Under the pieces are notes generated by a model. The model saw nothing but the letters and a program-made list of their open reading frames with translations, was not told where the DNA came from and ran no database searches. A DNA stretch of 64,000 nt from Neocallimastix lanati (nom. inval.) (lineage: Eukaryota; Neocallimastigomycota; Neocallimastigomycetes; Neocallimastigales; Neocallimastigaceae): positions 207,501 through 271,500 of the forward strand of contig JACVTC010000176.1 in the NCBI GenBank assembly GCA_016946835.1, given 5' to 3'. Positions within the stretch are counted from its first letter, which is position 1, and each line of letters starts with the position of its first letter. Both the position numbers and the translations under genes were made by a program. Shown one piece after another: positions 12,575 to 28,498 of this stretch.

Positions 12575-15500
12575 TCAATTTCGCATAATTTGTACGGAAC
12601 TATATTTTTCAGATGCACATTTCTATTCGCAATTTCATTAGTGATGGGGTCGCATAAAGTTACTGTATTATATTGTTGCTTTACTATTCTTAGAGGTCCT
12701 ACAAAGAAAGGTTCAAGTTTTTTCCTATTAATTGTTCTAATCAAAACTAGTTCTCCTGGTTTATATTCTGCTTTTAATCGCTTCATTTGGTTTCTTCTGT
12801 CTTCCCATAACTTATTGGCAGTTTGAATATTTTCTATAGCTTCTTTAATCCATAAGTGATGTCTAGTAAACTTCCTAATAAGGTATTCTTCTTCACTCTC
12901 ATATTCTTCTTTCTTGTCTAAATTGATAGTTAGCTCAAAGGGTTGGAAGTCTCGACGACCGTACAAAAGTTCGAAGCTGGAGAACTTAGTTGACTCATTT
13001 TTACAGGTTCTGAGGGCCCAAAGAGCACTAGGAAGTATTTCGTCCCATTTATATGTATTATTATTGCATAATATCCTAAGGTATTTCCCAATCTCTTTAT
13101 TTCTGTTTTCTACCATTCCATTTGATTCAGGATGATAAACAGAAATATATTTTACATAGACTCCATAAAGATCTAGGAAGGCTTTAGTTTTGTCTGAACG
13201 GAATTGAGGACCATTGTCTGTTATTAAAATTTCTGGTATACCGTGTCTCGAAAACACCTTAGTTAAGAAAAATATTACATCATTTGAATCAATGGTACCA
13301 GTGGGCTCAGCTTCTACCCACTTTGTTAAGTAGTCTACTAAGACTATAATATACTGATTTCCTTTTTCTGTTACCGGTAATGGCCCTACGATATCCAATC
13401 CTACTACAGTGAAAGGTAAGCCCGGTTTTGTGGGAATATTCTCCGTTTGAGTATTAAAAGTCTGCGGTTTAAATAACTGACATTTTTTGCATATACTAAC
13501 AAAATACTTAACATCTAATATCATGTTTACCCAGTAATAGTCTCTCTTCAGTCGGTTATAAGTCTTGAATACCCCTTCATGTCCAATCCTGTGTGCCTCG
13601 AGAATTAATTTAATTTTTTGTTTATCTTCTTTTATAACTTTTCTTAGAGATCCTTGATTAACAAAATATTCCTCGTTATTAACCTTGATAAATTTATCAT
13701 TGAATTTACTAATTAGTTTGTTGTCAATATTAATGTTCAAGTCAGACAATAAGGTTGCTACTACTTCTTCATTTTTCATTCTCATCCTGGATAACGCGTC
13801 TGCTATGACATTTTTCTTCCCTGGTTCGTAAATTATATTTACCTTTAACATAGAGAGAAGTAAAACCCATCTTGTTTGTCGAGAGTTCATTGTTTCCTTA
13901 TTTTTAAAAAGTCCTATTAATGGCTTGTGGTCGGTGAAGAGTAACGTTTCTTGTTTGCTTCCAGAAATATAAGGTTTAAATTTTTTAACACAATAAAAAG
14001 CGGCTGTTCCTTCCAAGTCAGTGATTCCATAATTTTTTTCTGCTGGCTTCAAAGAACGGCTTATAAAATGAATAGGTTTCTCATTTCCAACATCGTCCTT
14101 TTGTAACAGTACTCCGCCTATTCCATCAAACGAGGCGTCGGTTCGTATGATAAATTGTTTATCAAAATCGGGCATCGATAAAATAGGTGCAGTAATCAAA
14201 CGGTTTTTTAATTCTTCGAAACTTTCTTTTTCTTTCTCCCCCCATGAAAACTTCACTCCTTTCTTTAAAAGTTTAAAAAGAGGTTTAGCGATTGATGCGA
14301 AATTAAAAATAAACTTTCGGTAGTATCCTACGGCTCCTAAGAAGGATTGTAACTGGTTAATGTTTGACGGTGGAAGCCATTCAAAAATTACCTTGGTCTT
14401 TGAAGGAATAGGAGAGACTCCATTGATTGAGACAGTGTGACCTAATAATTCTACGGATTCTTTAAAAAACTTACATTTTTCAAGATTGATTTTTAGACCG
14501 TTTTCTTTTATAATTTGAAAAACTTTATTAAGATCTGAAATATGATCTTCAAGACTGGTAGAGAATATAATCAAATCATCAATGTAAATAAACATGCATT
14601 TCCCAATTAGAGGAAGGAATATCCTATTCATTTCGCGTTGAAAGGTTCCTGGGGCGTTGCAGAGTCCGAAAGGCATAACTTTAAATTGGTAATTCCCATA
14701 CATCGTAGTGAAAGAAGTTTTTGGGATGTCTTCAAGGTTCATCGGGATTTGATGAAACCCGGAGAATAAATCAAGTGTCGTAAAAATCTTTACATTTTTC
14801 CCTATAGAAAAAAGAATATCATCTATTAATGGCAATGAATAGGCGTCTTTTATGGTAACATTATTCAATTTCCTGAAGTCGATACACATTCTCCATTTAT
14901 TATTTTTCTTTAGAACAAGAATTACAGGTGAGGACCATGGAGAACAGGAAGGCTCTATTAATTTATTTCGTAGTAATTTTATAATTTCTTTCTTAAGTGC
15001 TTGCGCTTGAATCTTTGATAGTCTGTAACATTTTTGTTTTATTGGAGTTGTATTTTCTTTAATTTGAATAGAGTGTGGTAGTAGCTTTGTTCTTCCCAAT
15101 TCATCAATTTTGATAGCTAAGATTTCTATGTTGTTTTTCAATAATTTTTTAAATTTTTTCCTAATAAACGATGGGCTCTCATCTATTATTTGCATAACCA
15201 AGTTTCTTTTTTCATTAGAAATGTTTTTTGTTCCTATATTGTTTTCCTCATTATCTTGTTTGGATTCTGTATCATCATTTTTCATTTCCATTGTTATAGG
15301 TTCATCAATTTTAGTGTTAGTTACTGATTTTTTATTGACTTCATTAGACGTATTAATTTTATTGATAAAACAAAATAGCATAGAATCATTGTCAAAGTTG
15401 TCTTCATAATCTTTTTCGATACAGTTTGAATCATTTGTATCATTTGATAATAATACTATTTTCTTAAAACTTTCATTTTCATTCATTTGACATAAATAAT

Positions 15501-16449
15501 TATTGATTGGATTTATAAATAAATTATTTTCTTTTAAAGTTTTGTAGCCTATAAGTACATCAAATAAGTCTTGTTCATAATCAATTACTCTGAATATGTC
15601 TTGAATACATAATTTTCCAATTTCAACTTTTAATAAGTAAAGTTCAGAAGAAATGCTAGTTTTTGTAGTGATTTGTATGATATTATTAGTAGTGTAACCA
15701 AAAGGTTTCAAAGTTCCTAAATTCTTTAAAAATTTTCTTGAAATTATATTAATACTTGCACACGTGTCTAAAAATGCACTACCCTTTCTACCGTTGATAT
15801 AACATTCACATGTTGCAATGTCATCTTTGGATATGGCTGATAAAATGACTTCTTCCATTTTATCATCACATTGGACATTTTTTAACTTTAAAGCTTTAGT
15901 TAATTGAGAGCGTAGTTTTGGACTAATATCCAACAACTGTGCAAATGTAATGTTCGCTGTTATTGAATTTAAATCTGTATTTATATCATATTCATATTGC
16001 GGTTCTAACATTGCTATATGTTTTTGCTTAGAATTTGGTTTACCTTTTGAGAAAGAGTCTTTTTTATTTAAGTTGGATTCATTCATTACTTTTGCTTCTT
16101 GATATATATCTTTATTTCTTTGTTCTTTCGAGTCCTTTTTTGATTTGTTTATTGAAGGTTGAGCAATTACTGATAGATCAATTTCTTTCAATTTTTCAGT
16201 ATTTTCATTTGTATTAGAATCATTTTGTTTTTCTTTTATCACTATTTTATTGTTGGTTCTTTTTAAATTATTTTCTTTCCTATTTGTTGGAACTGGTATT
16301 GGAATTGGATTATCCCTTAAGGTTGTTATTTTTTGTAATTTCTCATAAGGTTGAAATTTCTGCTTATCTTTTGCGTTTCTTGCGGCTACGGCTATTACGT
16401 CTAGTTTTAAATTATTGGTTTGATTAGTGGAAGTTTTCCTTCTTCCCAT
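12550..16449 (-). CDS. pol: Element A Pol polyprotein: protease, RT, RNase H, integrase (1299 aa)
   Basis: The domain order is that of Ty3/gypsy. The retropepsin-like motif is DTCA, with catalytic Asp 228. RT runs from about 455 to 650, with YIDD at 622-625 in FIYIDDLIIFS and the palm motif TTLDLFSGFHQIPM. RNase H starts near TDAS (770-773), continues through TDLEG and TDHKPL, and closes with ADALSR. The integrase zinc finger is HRIGH (953) to CKKC. The integrase core has Asp 1019, Asp 1078 (TDNGPQF) and Glu 1114 (GMVENRN), a D,D35E spacing. A GPF/Y-like C-terminal module (FFVGPLRIV) follows. No chromodomain is evident. The ATG overlaps the gag stop by one base (TAATG), so I chose this start and expect translation coupled to gag. 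All catalytic residues look intact. Protein-level function is inferred from family knowledge. Confidence 0.95.
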   Translation of the reverse strand: MGRRKTSTNQTNNLKLDVIAVAARNAKDKQKFQPYEKLQKITTLRDNPIPIPVPTNRKENNLKRTNNKIVIKEKQNDSNTNENTEKLKEIDLSVIAQPSINKSKKDSKEQRNKDIYQEAKVMNESNLNKKDSFSKGKPNSKQKHIAMLEPQYEYDINTDLNSITANITFAQLLDISPKLRSQLTKALKLKNVQCDDKMEEVILSAISKDDIATCECYINGRKGSAFLDTCASINIISRKFLKNLGTLKPFGYTTNNIIQITTKTSISSELYLLKVEIGKLCIQDIFRVIDYEQDLFDVLIGYKTLKENNLFINPINNYLCQMNENESFKKIVLLSNDTNDSNCIEKDYEDNFDNDSMLFCFINKINTSNEVNKKSVTNTKIDEPITMEMKNDDTESKQDNEENNIGTKNISNEKRNLVMQIIDESPSFIRKKFKKLLKNNIEILAIKIDELGRTKLLPHSIQIKENTTPIKQKCYRLSKIQAQALKKEIIKLLRNKLIEPSCSPWSSPVILVLKKNNKWRMCIDFRKLNNVTIKDAYSLPLIDDILFSIGKNVKIFTTLDLFSGFHQIPMNLEDIPKTSFTTMYGNYQFKVMPFGLCNAPGTFQREMNRIFLPLIGKCMFIYIDDLIIFSTSLEDHISDLNKVFQIIKENGLKINLEKCKFFKESVELLGHTVSINGVSPIPSKTKVIFEWLPPSNINQLQSFLGAVGYYRKFIFNFASIAKPLFKLLKKGVKFSWGEKEKESFEELKNRLITAPILSMPDFDKQFIIRTDASFDGIGGVLLQKDDVGNEKPIHFISRSLKPAEKNYGITDLEGTAAFYCVKKFKPYISGSKQETLLFTDHKPLIGLFKNKETMNSRQTRWVLLLSMLKVNIIYEPGKKNVIADALSRMRMKNEEVVATLLSDLNINIDNKLISKFNDKFIKVNNEEYFVNQGSLRKVIKEDKQKIKLILEAHRIGHEGVFKTYNRLKRDYYWVNMILDVKYFVSICKKCQLFKPQTFNTQTENIPTKPGLPFTVVGLDIVGPLPVTEKGNQYIIVLVDYLTKWVEAEPTGTIDSNDVIFFLTKVFSRHGIPEILITDNGPQFRSDKTKAFLDLYGVYVKYISVYHPESNGMVENRNKEIGKYLRILCNNNTYKWDEILPSALWALRTCKNESTKFSSFELLYGRRDFQPFELTINLDKKEEYESEEEYLIRKFTRHHLWIKEAIENIQTANKLWEDRRNQMKRLKAEYKPGELVLIRTINRKKLEPFFVGPLRIVKQQYNTVTLCDPITNEIANRNVHLKNIVPYKLCEIETSGTKSN

Positions 16450-16451
16450 TA
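16447..16451 (-). promoter_or_regulatory. UAAUG stop-start overlap between gag and pol of element A
   Basis: Minus-strand TAATG: the gag stop TAA (16449-16451) shares its last A with the pol ATG (16447-16449). Pol is in another frame from gag, and no -1 slippery heptamer was noticed here. Termination-reinitiation is the natural reading. Comparable stop-restart junctions are known in some fungal LTR elements and mycoviruses. Confidence 0.7.
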
Positions 16452-17303
16452 ATAGTTTAAAAAGTTATTTTCAGTTGTCAACTTTCCAGATTCTTCCATT
16501 TCGGCTAACTCTTTATAACTATATGGACACTGTCTAATTACATGTCCAATTTGGTTACATTTAAAGCATTTTAACTCCTTTGATGGTTTCTTGGAAATTA
16601 CAGAATTATTTTTAAATTTTTGATTTGCTTTACTGTTTTTACCATAATAGTTTATATTATCATTCTGTTGATGATTATTGATTCCAAATTGTTTGAATGG
16701 ATGATTTTTGTTTATAAATTTATCTAGCCTAGAACTTTGATTAGTATATACGGCTGTCATGATAGTTTCATTTCTTTTATTCCTTCTTTCTTCGGCTCTC
16801 TCAGCGAGTTCTGCTTCTTCGAATGCCTCTTCAAGATCTTCACACCTTTGCGTTATTACTTGAGCTCTTGCGTAAGGTCTGTAAGCTATGGAATCGATAT
16901 AGTCGTCTACGGTTATAAAGGTCTGATAAAGTTTACTAAGATTATTGTATAGCTTTTTATACCTCCAATTAAAATTTTTAATAGACTCTCCTTTTTGAAT
17001 AACCATCTTCTGAAGTCTTTTGCACTTCTCTTGAGGGGTTATTTCCATTGCGTCTTCTAACGCTTTCTTTATTTCTTGAAACGATGGGTAGACTTCATTT
17101 CCTTCTTGATCAGTAGTCACAAGCTCCTGTAAAACTCCTCTGAGTTTCCCTTCTGTGCATTCCATGGCCCAAGTATGAATACTAGAAGGACTAGTAATGT
17201 TGGCTAGTTTCATTATTCGAATAAACTCGTCTCCCCAAGAGTCCACGTCCTTCAAGTTTTCGTCCAATCTAGGAAGTAGCTCTTCTAATTCCAAAATCTT
17301 CAT
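16449..17303 (-). CDS. gag: Element A Gag (284 aa)
   Basis: A capsid-type protein with a helical, charged N-terminal part (about 1-185) containing the Ty3-type gag pattern. Segments such as KCKRLQKMVIQKGESIKNFN and NWRYKKLYNNLSKLYQ resemble the equivalent parts of Gag B and C. A basic, Asn/Lys-rich stretch follows, then one CCHC zinc knuckle from residue 246 (CFKCNQIGHVIRQC). It should package element RNA into cytoplasmic particles. The ATG is the first in the frame after the leader, about 118 nt from the primer-binding site. It ends in the TAATG overlap with pol. Confidence 0.93.
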   Translation of the reverse strand: MKILELEELLPRLDENLKDVDSWGDEFIRIMKLANITSPSSIHTWAMECTEGKLRGVLQELVTTDQEGNEVYPSFQEIKKALEDAMEITPQEKCKRLQKMVIQKGESIKNFNWRYKKLYNNLSKLYQTFITVDDYIDSIAYRPYARAQVITQRCEDLEEAFEEAELAERAEERRNKRNETIMTAVYTNQSSRLDKFINKNHPFKQFGINNHQQNDNINYYGKNSKANQKFKNNSVISKKPSKELKCFKCNQIGHVIRQCPYSYKELAEMEESGKLTTENNFLNY

Positions 17304-17420
17304 TTTCTACTCTTCTCTTTTTCGCTTTTTTTAAAAATTTTTTTTTTTTTTAAAACAATTAATTATTTTTAACTCAATATTTTATTTTCAATTATTAATT
17401 TTCATATTATTTTTGATTGA

Positions 17421-17438
17421 GTCCTGCATAGCTCGCCA
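17421..17438 (-). other. Primer-binding site of element A
   Basis: Minus-strand TGGCGAGCTATGCAGGAC, two bases from the 5' LTR. It predicts a primer tRNA ending GTCCTGCATAGCTCG-CCA (discriminator G). It differs from the primers of B and C, and I do not recognise the tRNA. Confidence 0.7.
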
Positions 17439-17440
17439 AA

Positions 17441-18158
17441 TGTTGCAGGAATTTTAATAATTTAAATTTTTATTTTCAAAAATAATATATTCTTAATAAT
17501 TAAATTTTCTTTTTTATCTTTATTAACTCTTAAATTTTTTATTAAGTATTTTCTTTTTCTTTTATATATTTTTTACTACATGAATTTTATAATTATTTTA
17601 ATTCTTATTAGAATAATTATTACATGTGATTTTAATAATATTTTTTAAAAGTTATTTTAATAATAAAAATATTAATACTAATATAATATTATTTTTAATG
17701 ACAAAATATTAATAATGATAAAATTAATAAATTTAACAATAAAATTATTGATAATATTTTCGATAATATAATTCTTAAAACATTTTAATATAAATAATAA
17801 TTAAATATAATAATAAAACAATTTAATTAATATAAAATAATAATTATTTAATAATTAGTCATTAATCAATTTAATAAAATAATAATTATTTAATAATTAG
17901 TCATTAATCAATTTAATAAAATAATAATTATTTAATAATTAGTCATTAATCAATTTAATAAAATAATAATTATTTAATAATTAGTCATTAATCAATTTTA
18001 TAAAATAATTTATATAATTATTTTAAATTAAAAATAAAATTATGAAATTATAAAAATAGTTTAAATTAATTAACATATAAAGTTATTAAATTTAATTATA
18101 ATTTCGAATTGTATAATTGAAATCATTAGTTTATTGTATTTTTTCTAGTTCCGTAACA
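17441..18158 (-). repeat. 5' LTR of element A
   Basis: 718 bp, nearly identical to 11860-12536 except for one extra 41-bp unit (array about 17830-18000) and scattered changes such as ACTACATG versus ACTAAATG. It should contain the Pol II promoter of the element. No certain TATA box can be picked out in such AT-rich DNA. Confidence 0.92.
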
Positions 18159-18162
18159 CACA

Positions 18163-19665
18163 TGATACGGGCTGGGGTTGAAACACTAAGATATTCAAAA
18201 CAAAAAAAAAATAAATATTAACACATAACTATAAAAATAAATTTGGAAACAAGAAAAAAAATTAAATTTTAAAATATTCTTTATTTAAATTTAAAATTAA
18301 AATTATTTGTTCCAAGTATTAAAAAGAAAGAAATTTATTCTTCTTTTTATACTTTTATTTTAATACATTTTATTTATTATTAATATATTCTTTATAAAAA
18401 AAAAACTATTATAACTATTTTATTTTAATTTTTAACTATTATTTTAAATTATTTTTTAAAAAAAAAAAATAACATTTATTAAATTAAAATATAAAAAATT
18501 AATTTGGAGCTTGTATCACGAAGGGCATTCCGGGCGGTAGCTTCTTCTTGATATTGTTATTCAGAGAGAGAATTATAAAGAATTGATATTTTCTGTATTT
18601 TAGATCATTTTTATTATTGGAATTCTTCTGTATTTTAGTTCATTTTTATTTTAATAAAGATTTAATTTATTTTTAATTTTTGTTTTATTTTTAGTTTATT
18701 TCAAAGGTTTTAGAAAATATTATACAGAAACTTATAATTCTGTATTTTACATCAAATATTTATTGAAATAGGTTTTTATTATTCTTAATATAAAAATAAG
18801 AATTAGTAATGATTTAAATATTATATAATTTTTAATAAGAATATTTAGTAATAATTTTTATTATATTTAATATTAATAAAATATTTAATAATTATTTTTA
18901 TTAGATTTGATATTAATAAAAGATTTTAATAAGAATATTTAATAATAATTTTTATTATATTTAATATTAATAAAAGAATTTTATAAGAATATTTAATAAT
19001 AATTTTTATTATAAAAGATTTTAATAAGAAGATTTAATAATAATTTTTATTATATTTGATATTAATAAAAGATTTTAATAAGAATATTTAATAATAATTT
19101 TTATTAGATTTGATATTAATAAAAGAATATTTAATAAGAATATTTAATAATAATTTTTATTATATTTAATATTAATAAAAGAATATTTAATAAGAATATT
19201 TAATAATAATTTTTATTATATTTAATATTAATAAAAGATTTTTATTAGAATATTTAATAATTTTTATTATATTTGATATTAATAAAAGATTTTAATAAGA
19301 ATATTTAATAATAATTTTTATTATAAAAGATTTTAATAAGAATATTTAATAATAATTTTTATTATAAAAGATTTTAATAAGAATATTTAATAATAATTTT
19401 TATTATAAAAGATTTTAATAAGAATATTTAATAATAATTTTTATTATATTTAATATTAATAAAAGAAATTTATAAGAATATTTAATAATAATTTTTATTA
19501 TATTTAATATTAATAAAAGAAATTTATAAGAATATTTAATAATAATTTTTATTATATTTGATATTAATAAAAGATTTTAATAAGAATATTTAATAATAAT
19601 TTTATTTTATTATTATTAAGAGTATTTAATAGGAAATACAAGGTATTTAGTGACACCCCGTATCA
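18163..19665. mobile_element. Solo LTR E2, with an internal minisatellite
   Basis: A close copy of E1, starting TGATACGGGCTGGGG and ending CACCCCGTATCA, 1503 bp. It is flanked by CACA at 18159-18162 (shared with element A) and at 19666-19669. The tandem array at about 18835-19610 is longer than in E1 and differently ordered. Confidence 0.85.
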
Positions 19666-19670
19666 CACAA

Positions 19671-20162
19671 TGATAAATAACAAAATTAATAAATCTTGAA
19701 AATTTATTATACATAAAATCAAAACTAACCTTAGCCAAGTTTAATAATAATTTAATAAAATAAAAAAAAAATTAATTAATTAATTAATTAAAACAAATAA
19801 ATTACACTTAAAAATTACATTAATACTCAGATATGAAAGAAATATTATATATTTTTCAAAATAAAAATATTAAGATTAAATTTAAAATAAAATAATTAGT
19901 TTTAATAATTAGTTTTATAATAATTTTTATAATTAATTTTATAATTAAATAATAATTTTATAATAACAAAATTTATTAATTTAAATAACAAAATATTTTT
20001 AATTATTTTTATAATAAACAAATTTATTTATTTTATTATTAAATATTTATTTTATTATTAATTTTATTACTTTTATTTTATTTAATTATTCTTTTTATTT
20101 ATAAATTATAAATAGTTTAATTTTAAAGAAAAATATAAATACTTGTAAATATTTCATGTAAA

Positions 20163-20193
<31 letters not shown>

Positions 20194-20427
20194 TAATTTT
20201 ATAATTTTAATAATCACTTTAAATTTTGTAATGTTTAATAAATTTTAATAAAAGATTTATAAAATAAAATATTAGAAAACAAGTGTTCTAATAAACCAAA
20301 TTTTTAGTGTTATTTTTAATAAAACATTTTTAATTCATAAATAACTTATACAGTTATTATTAAAATAAATTGAAATTATCACTTTTTAATTCTATATTAA
20401 AATTAAGATAATTTCTAAAATTTATCA
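19671..20427. mobile_element. Solo LTR O
   Basis: Starts TGATAAATAAC and ends AAAATTTATCA, with TGATAAAT...ATTTATCA terminal inverted repeats, 757 bp. ACAA precedes it (19667-19670), and ACAA follows once D and B are subtracted. The first 18 bases equal the reverse complement of the right end of LTR H. A perfect (TTA)n tract lies near 20167-20190. Confidence 0.7.
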
Positions 20428-20430
20428 ACA

Positions 20431-20989
20431 TGGTACGTTATTTTTATATATTGTACCTTTTATATGATTTGGGGAAAGCAAGTTGTAAAACTATAAAATA
20501 ATATATTCTAATAAAAGAAATAAATAAAAAAATTATAACACAAAATTAATAATAAATTTTAATAAATAATAATGTGTTACTTTTAAGTCTTTATTTTATT
20601 TATAAGTTTTGTTCTTTAAATAAGTACATTTAAATTTATTATAACTTTATTATATCTTTAAATTTATATTTTAATAATAATATTAACCAAAATATCCTAA
20701 ATATTTATTCACCCGAATAAATATTTTATAATTCCTATTCTAACTATTATATTCTTTAAAGATATTAAATTATTAAGTTCCTCTTTTGTTAATATTTTAT
20801 CTTTCACTTATTTTTATACTATAATTTATCTTAATTCTTATTGGTTATCTATTAATTAAAATTATTTTTATTAATATTATAATTTTATATACTAATTAAA
20901 CCTTATACCTATTATAATAAAATAACTAAAGAATTATTTATTTTCTTATATTTTTAATAATTTATTCTATTTTAGTGAGTAACGTACCA
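20431..20989. mobile_element. Solo LTR D
   Basis: Starts TGGTACGTTA and ends AGTAACGTACCA, with TGGTACGTTA...TAACGTACCA 10-bp terminal inverted repeats, 559 bp. It is flanked by AACA at 20427-20430 and 20990-20993. The second AACA also serves as the left duplication of element B. Confidence 0.85.
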
Positions 20990-20993
20990 AACA

Positions 20994-21677
20994 TGATACG
21001 ATATATTTTAAATATTCGTATTTATAATAGTTTTGGGCGCTACACTGGGGAATTGTACTAAATTATATATTCTAATAATAATATTAATTATTTTATTTAA
21101 TTATTTAAAATTTTTATTTTAGGATATTTGTTTTGTAATATTTTATTTTTATCTTATTTTATTTTATTTTATTTTATTTTATTTTATTTTATTTTATTTT
21201 ATTTTATTTTTATCATATTAATTAACTATTAATAATTATAATTTAATTATAATATTCTATAATTAATTACTTAAACAACTAATTTTATTAAAACTAATAA
21301 CTAAACTACTATCTTAACTAATTAAAACATTTTTCTTATATTAAATCAACTATTACTAATTAACATATATCAATAATTTATTAACAAAAACATTTTTTTT
21401 TTTTTTATAATATTTTTATATATTTTTTTTTTATAATTATTATCTCTATATTAAATCATAATTGTTATATTTTATATAAACATTAATATAAAAGTTTATA
21501 TTATAATAATTAAATTTTATACTATAATAATATTATTTTATATGATTTATAATTAATATAATTCATCATTTTTATATAATTAATTTTATAATAATATATA
21601 TTTTACAAACTTTATATAATTAATATAATTTAATAATAATTTTAAAATATCATTATTTTTCTTTTCATCTTGTATCA
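20994..21677 (-). repeat. 3' LTR of element B
   Basis: 684 bp, TGATACGATATATT to CATCTTGTATCA, with TGATAC...GTATCA termini. It contains an (ATTTT)n tract near 21150-21210 that is longer than in the right LTR and explains most of the length difference. Confidence 0.92.
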
Positions 21678-21839
21678 GAACGCCCACGCTTTAGATCAGA
21701 CTTCGTCCCTTGAAGTCTAAAGAATATTTGTATGAAATAATAAATTTTAAAATTTATAAGGCATTATTTTTTTTTTTTTTTTTTTAAAAAAAAAATTTTT
21801 TTGTAATATAATTATATGATTATTATATATATATATATC

Positions 21840-21882
<43 letters not shown>

Positions 21883-21926
21883 GTAGTGATTTATTTTAAA
21901 CTATTATTATTTTTTAAATATTAATA
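21678..21926 (-). other. 3' untranslated region of element B with hairpin
   Basis: Between the pol stop and the LTR. Minus-strand AAAGCGTGGGCGTTC next to the LTR is the likely, weak polypurine tract. The segment 21698-21718 forms a perfect 7-bp hairpin AGACTTC-GTCCCTT-GAAGTCT, like that of element A. Long T runs stand at about 21768-21785 and 21845-21880. Confidence 0.65.
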
Positions 21927-28268
<6,342 letters not shown>

Positions 28269-28498
28269 TTCTTCATTATTTCCATAATTTTCATTTCTTT
28301 CATTATTATTAATTAGTAAATTATTATTTTTATTTTTAATATTCTTATAATATATATTATTTTCATTATAATTATTAGGTTCATTAATATTATTATTATT
28401 ATTATTATAATGATTATGGAAGTTATCATTACAATAATTGTCGTTGTTTATACATAAAAGGGTGGTTTGTTTACTGGAAGTTGGCCTTCTCCCATAAT
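28269..28498 (-). other. Gag-pol junction of element B, with out-of-frame ATG
   Basis: The gag stop is TAG (28499-28501). After three bases (ATT) comes ATGGGAGAAGG at 28493-28495, the counterpart of ATGGGAAGAAGG that opens pol in element A. In B that ATG is followed by only 15 more codons before a stop. Its distance to the downstream pol frame (227 nt) is one base off a multiple of three, as expected if one A of the GGGAAGA stretch was lost. The region itself is Asn-rich in the pol frame. Confidence 0.7.

Larger units (their letters stand above)
11860..18158 (-). mobile_element. Ty3/gypsy element A, full length
   Basis: Two LTRs (11860-12536 and 17441-18158) with TGTTGC...GTAACA ends enclose a purine tract, pol, gag and a primer-binding site. 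CACA flanks both sides (11856-11859, 18159-18162). The LTRs differ at very few bases apart from one extra copy of a 41-bp tandem unit in the right LTR, and both frames are open, so the insertion is young and possibly active. It is transcribed leftward, away from the tRNA gene. Confidence 0.93.

Noticed and set aside
12554-12826. Plus-strand frames inside pol and gag of A, B and C
   Set aside because: They lie opposite strongly conserved enzyme sequence on the minus strand and show no motif of their own.
9012-19665. E1 and E2 as the two LTRs of one full-length element with A inside
   Set aside because: E1 is flanked by CAAA on both sides and E2 by CACA on both sides, and the DNA between them is made of other LTRs. 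Two solo LTR insertions fit better.
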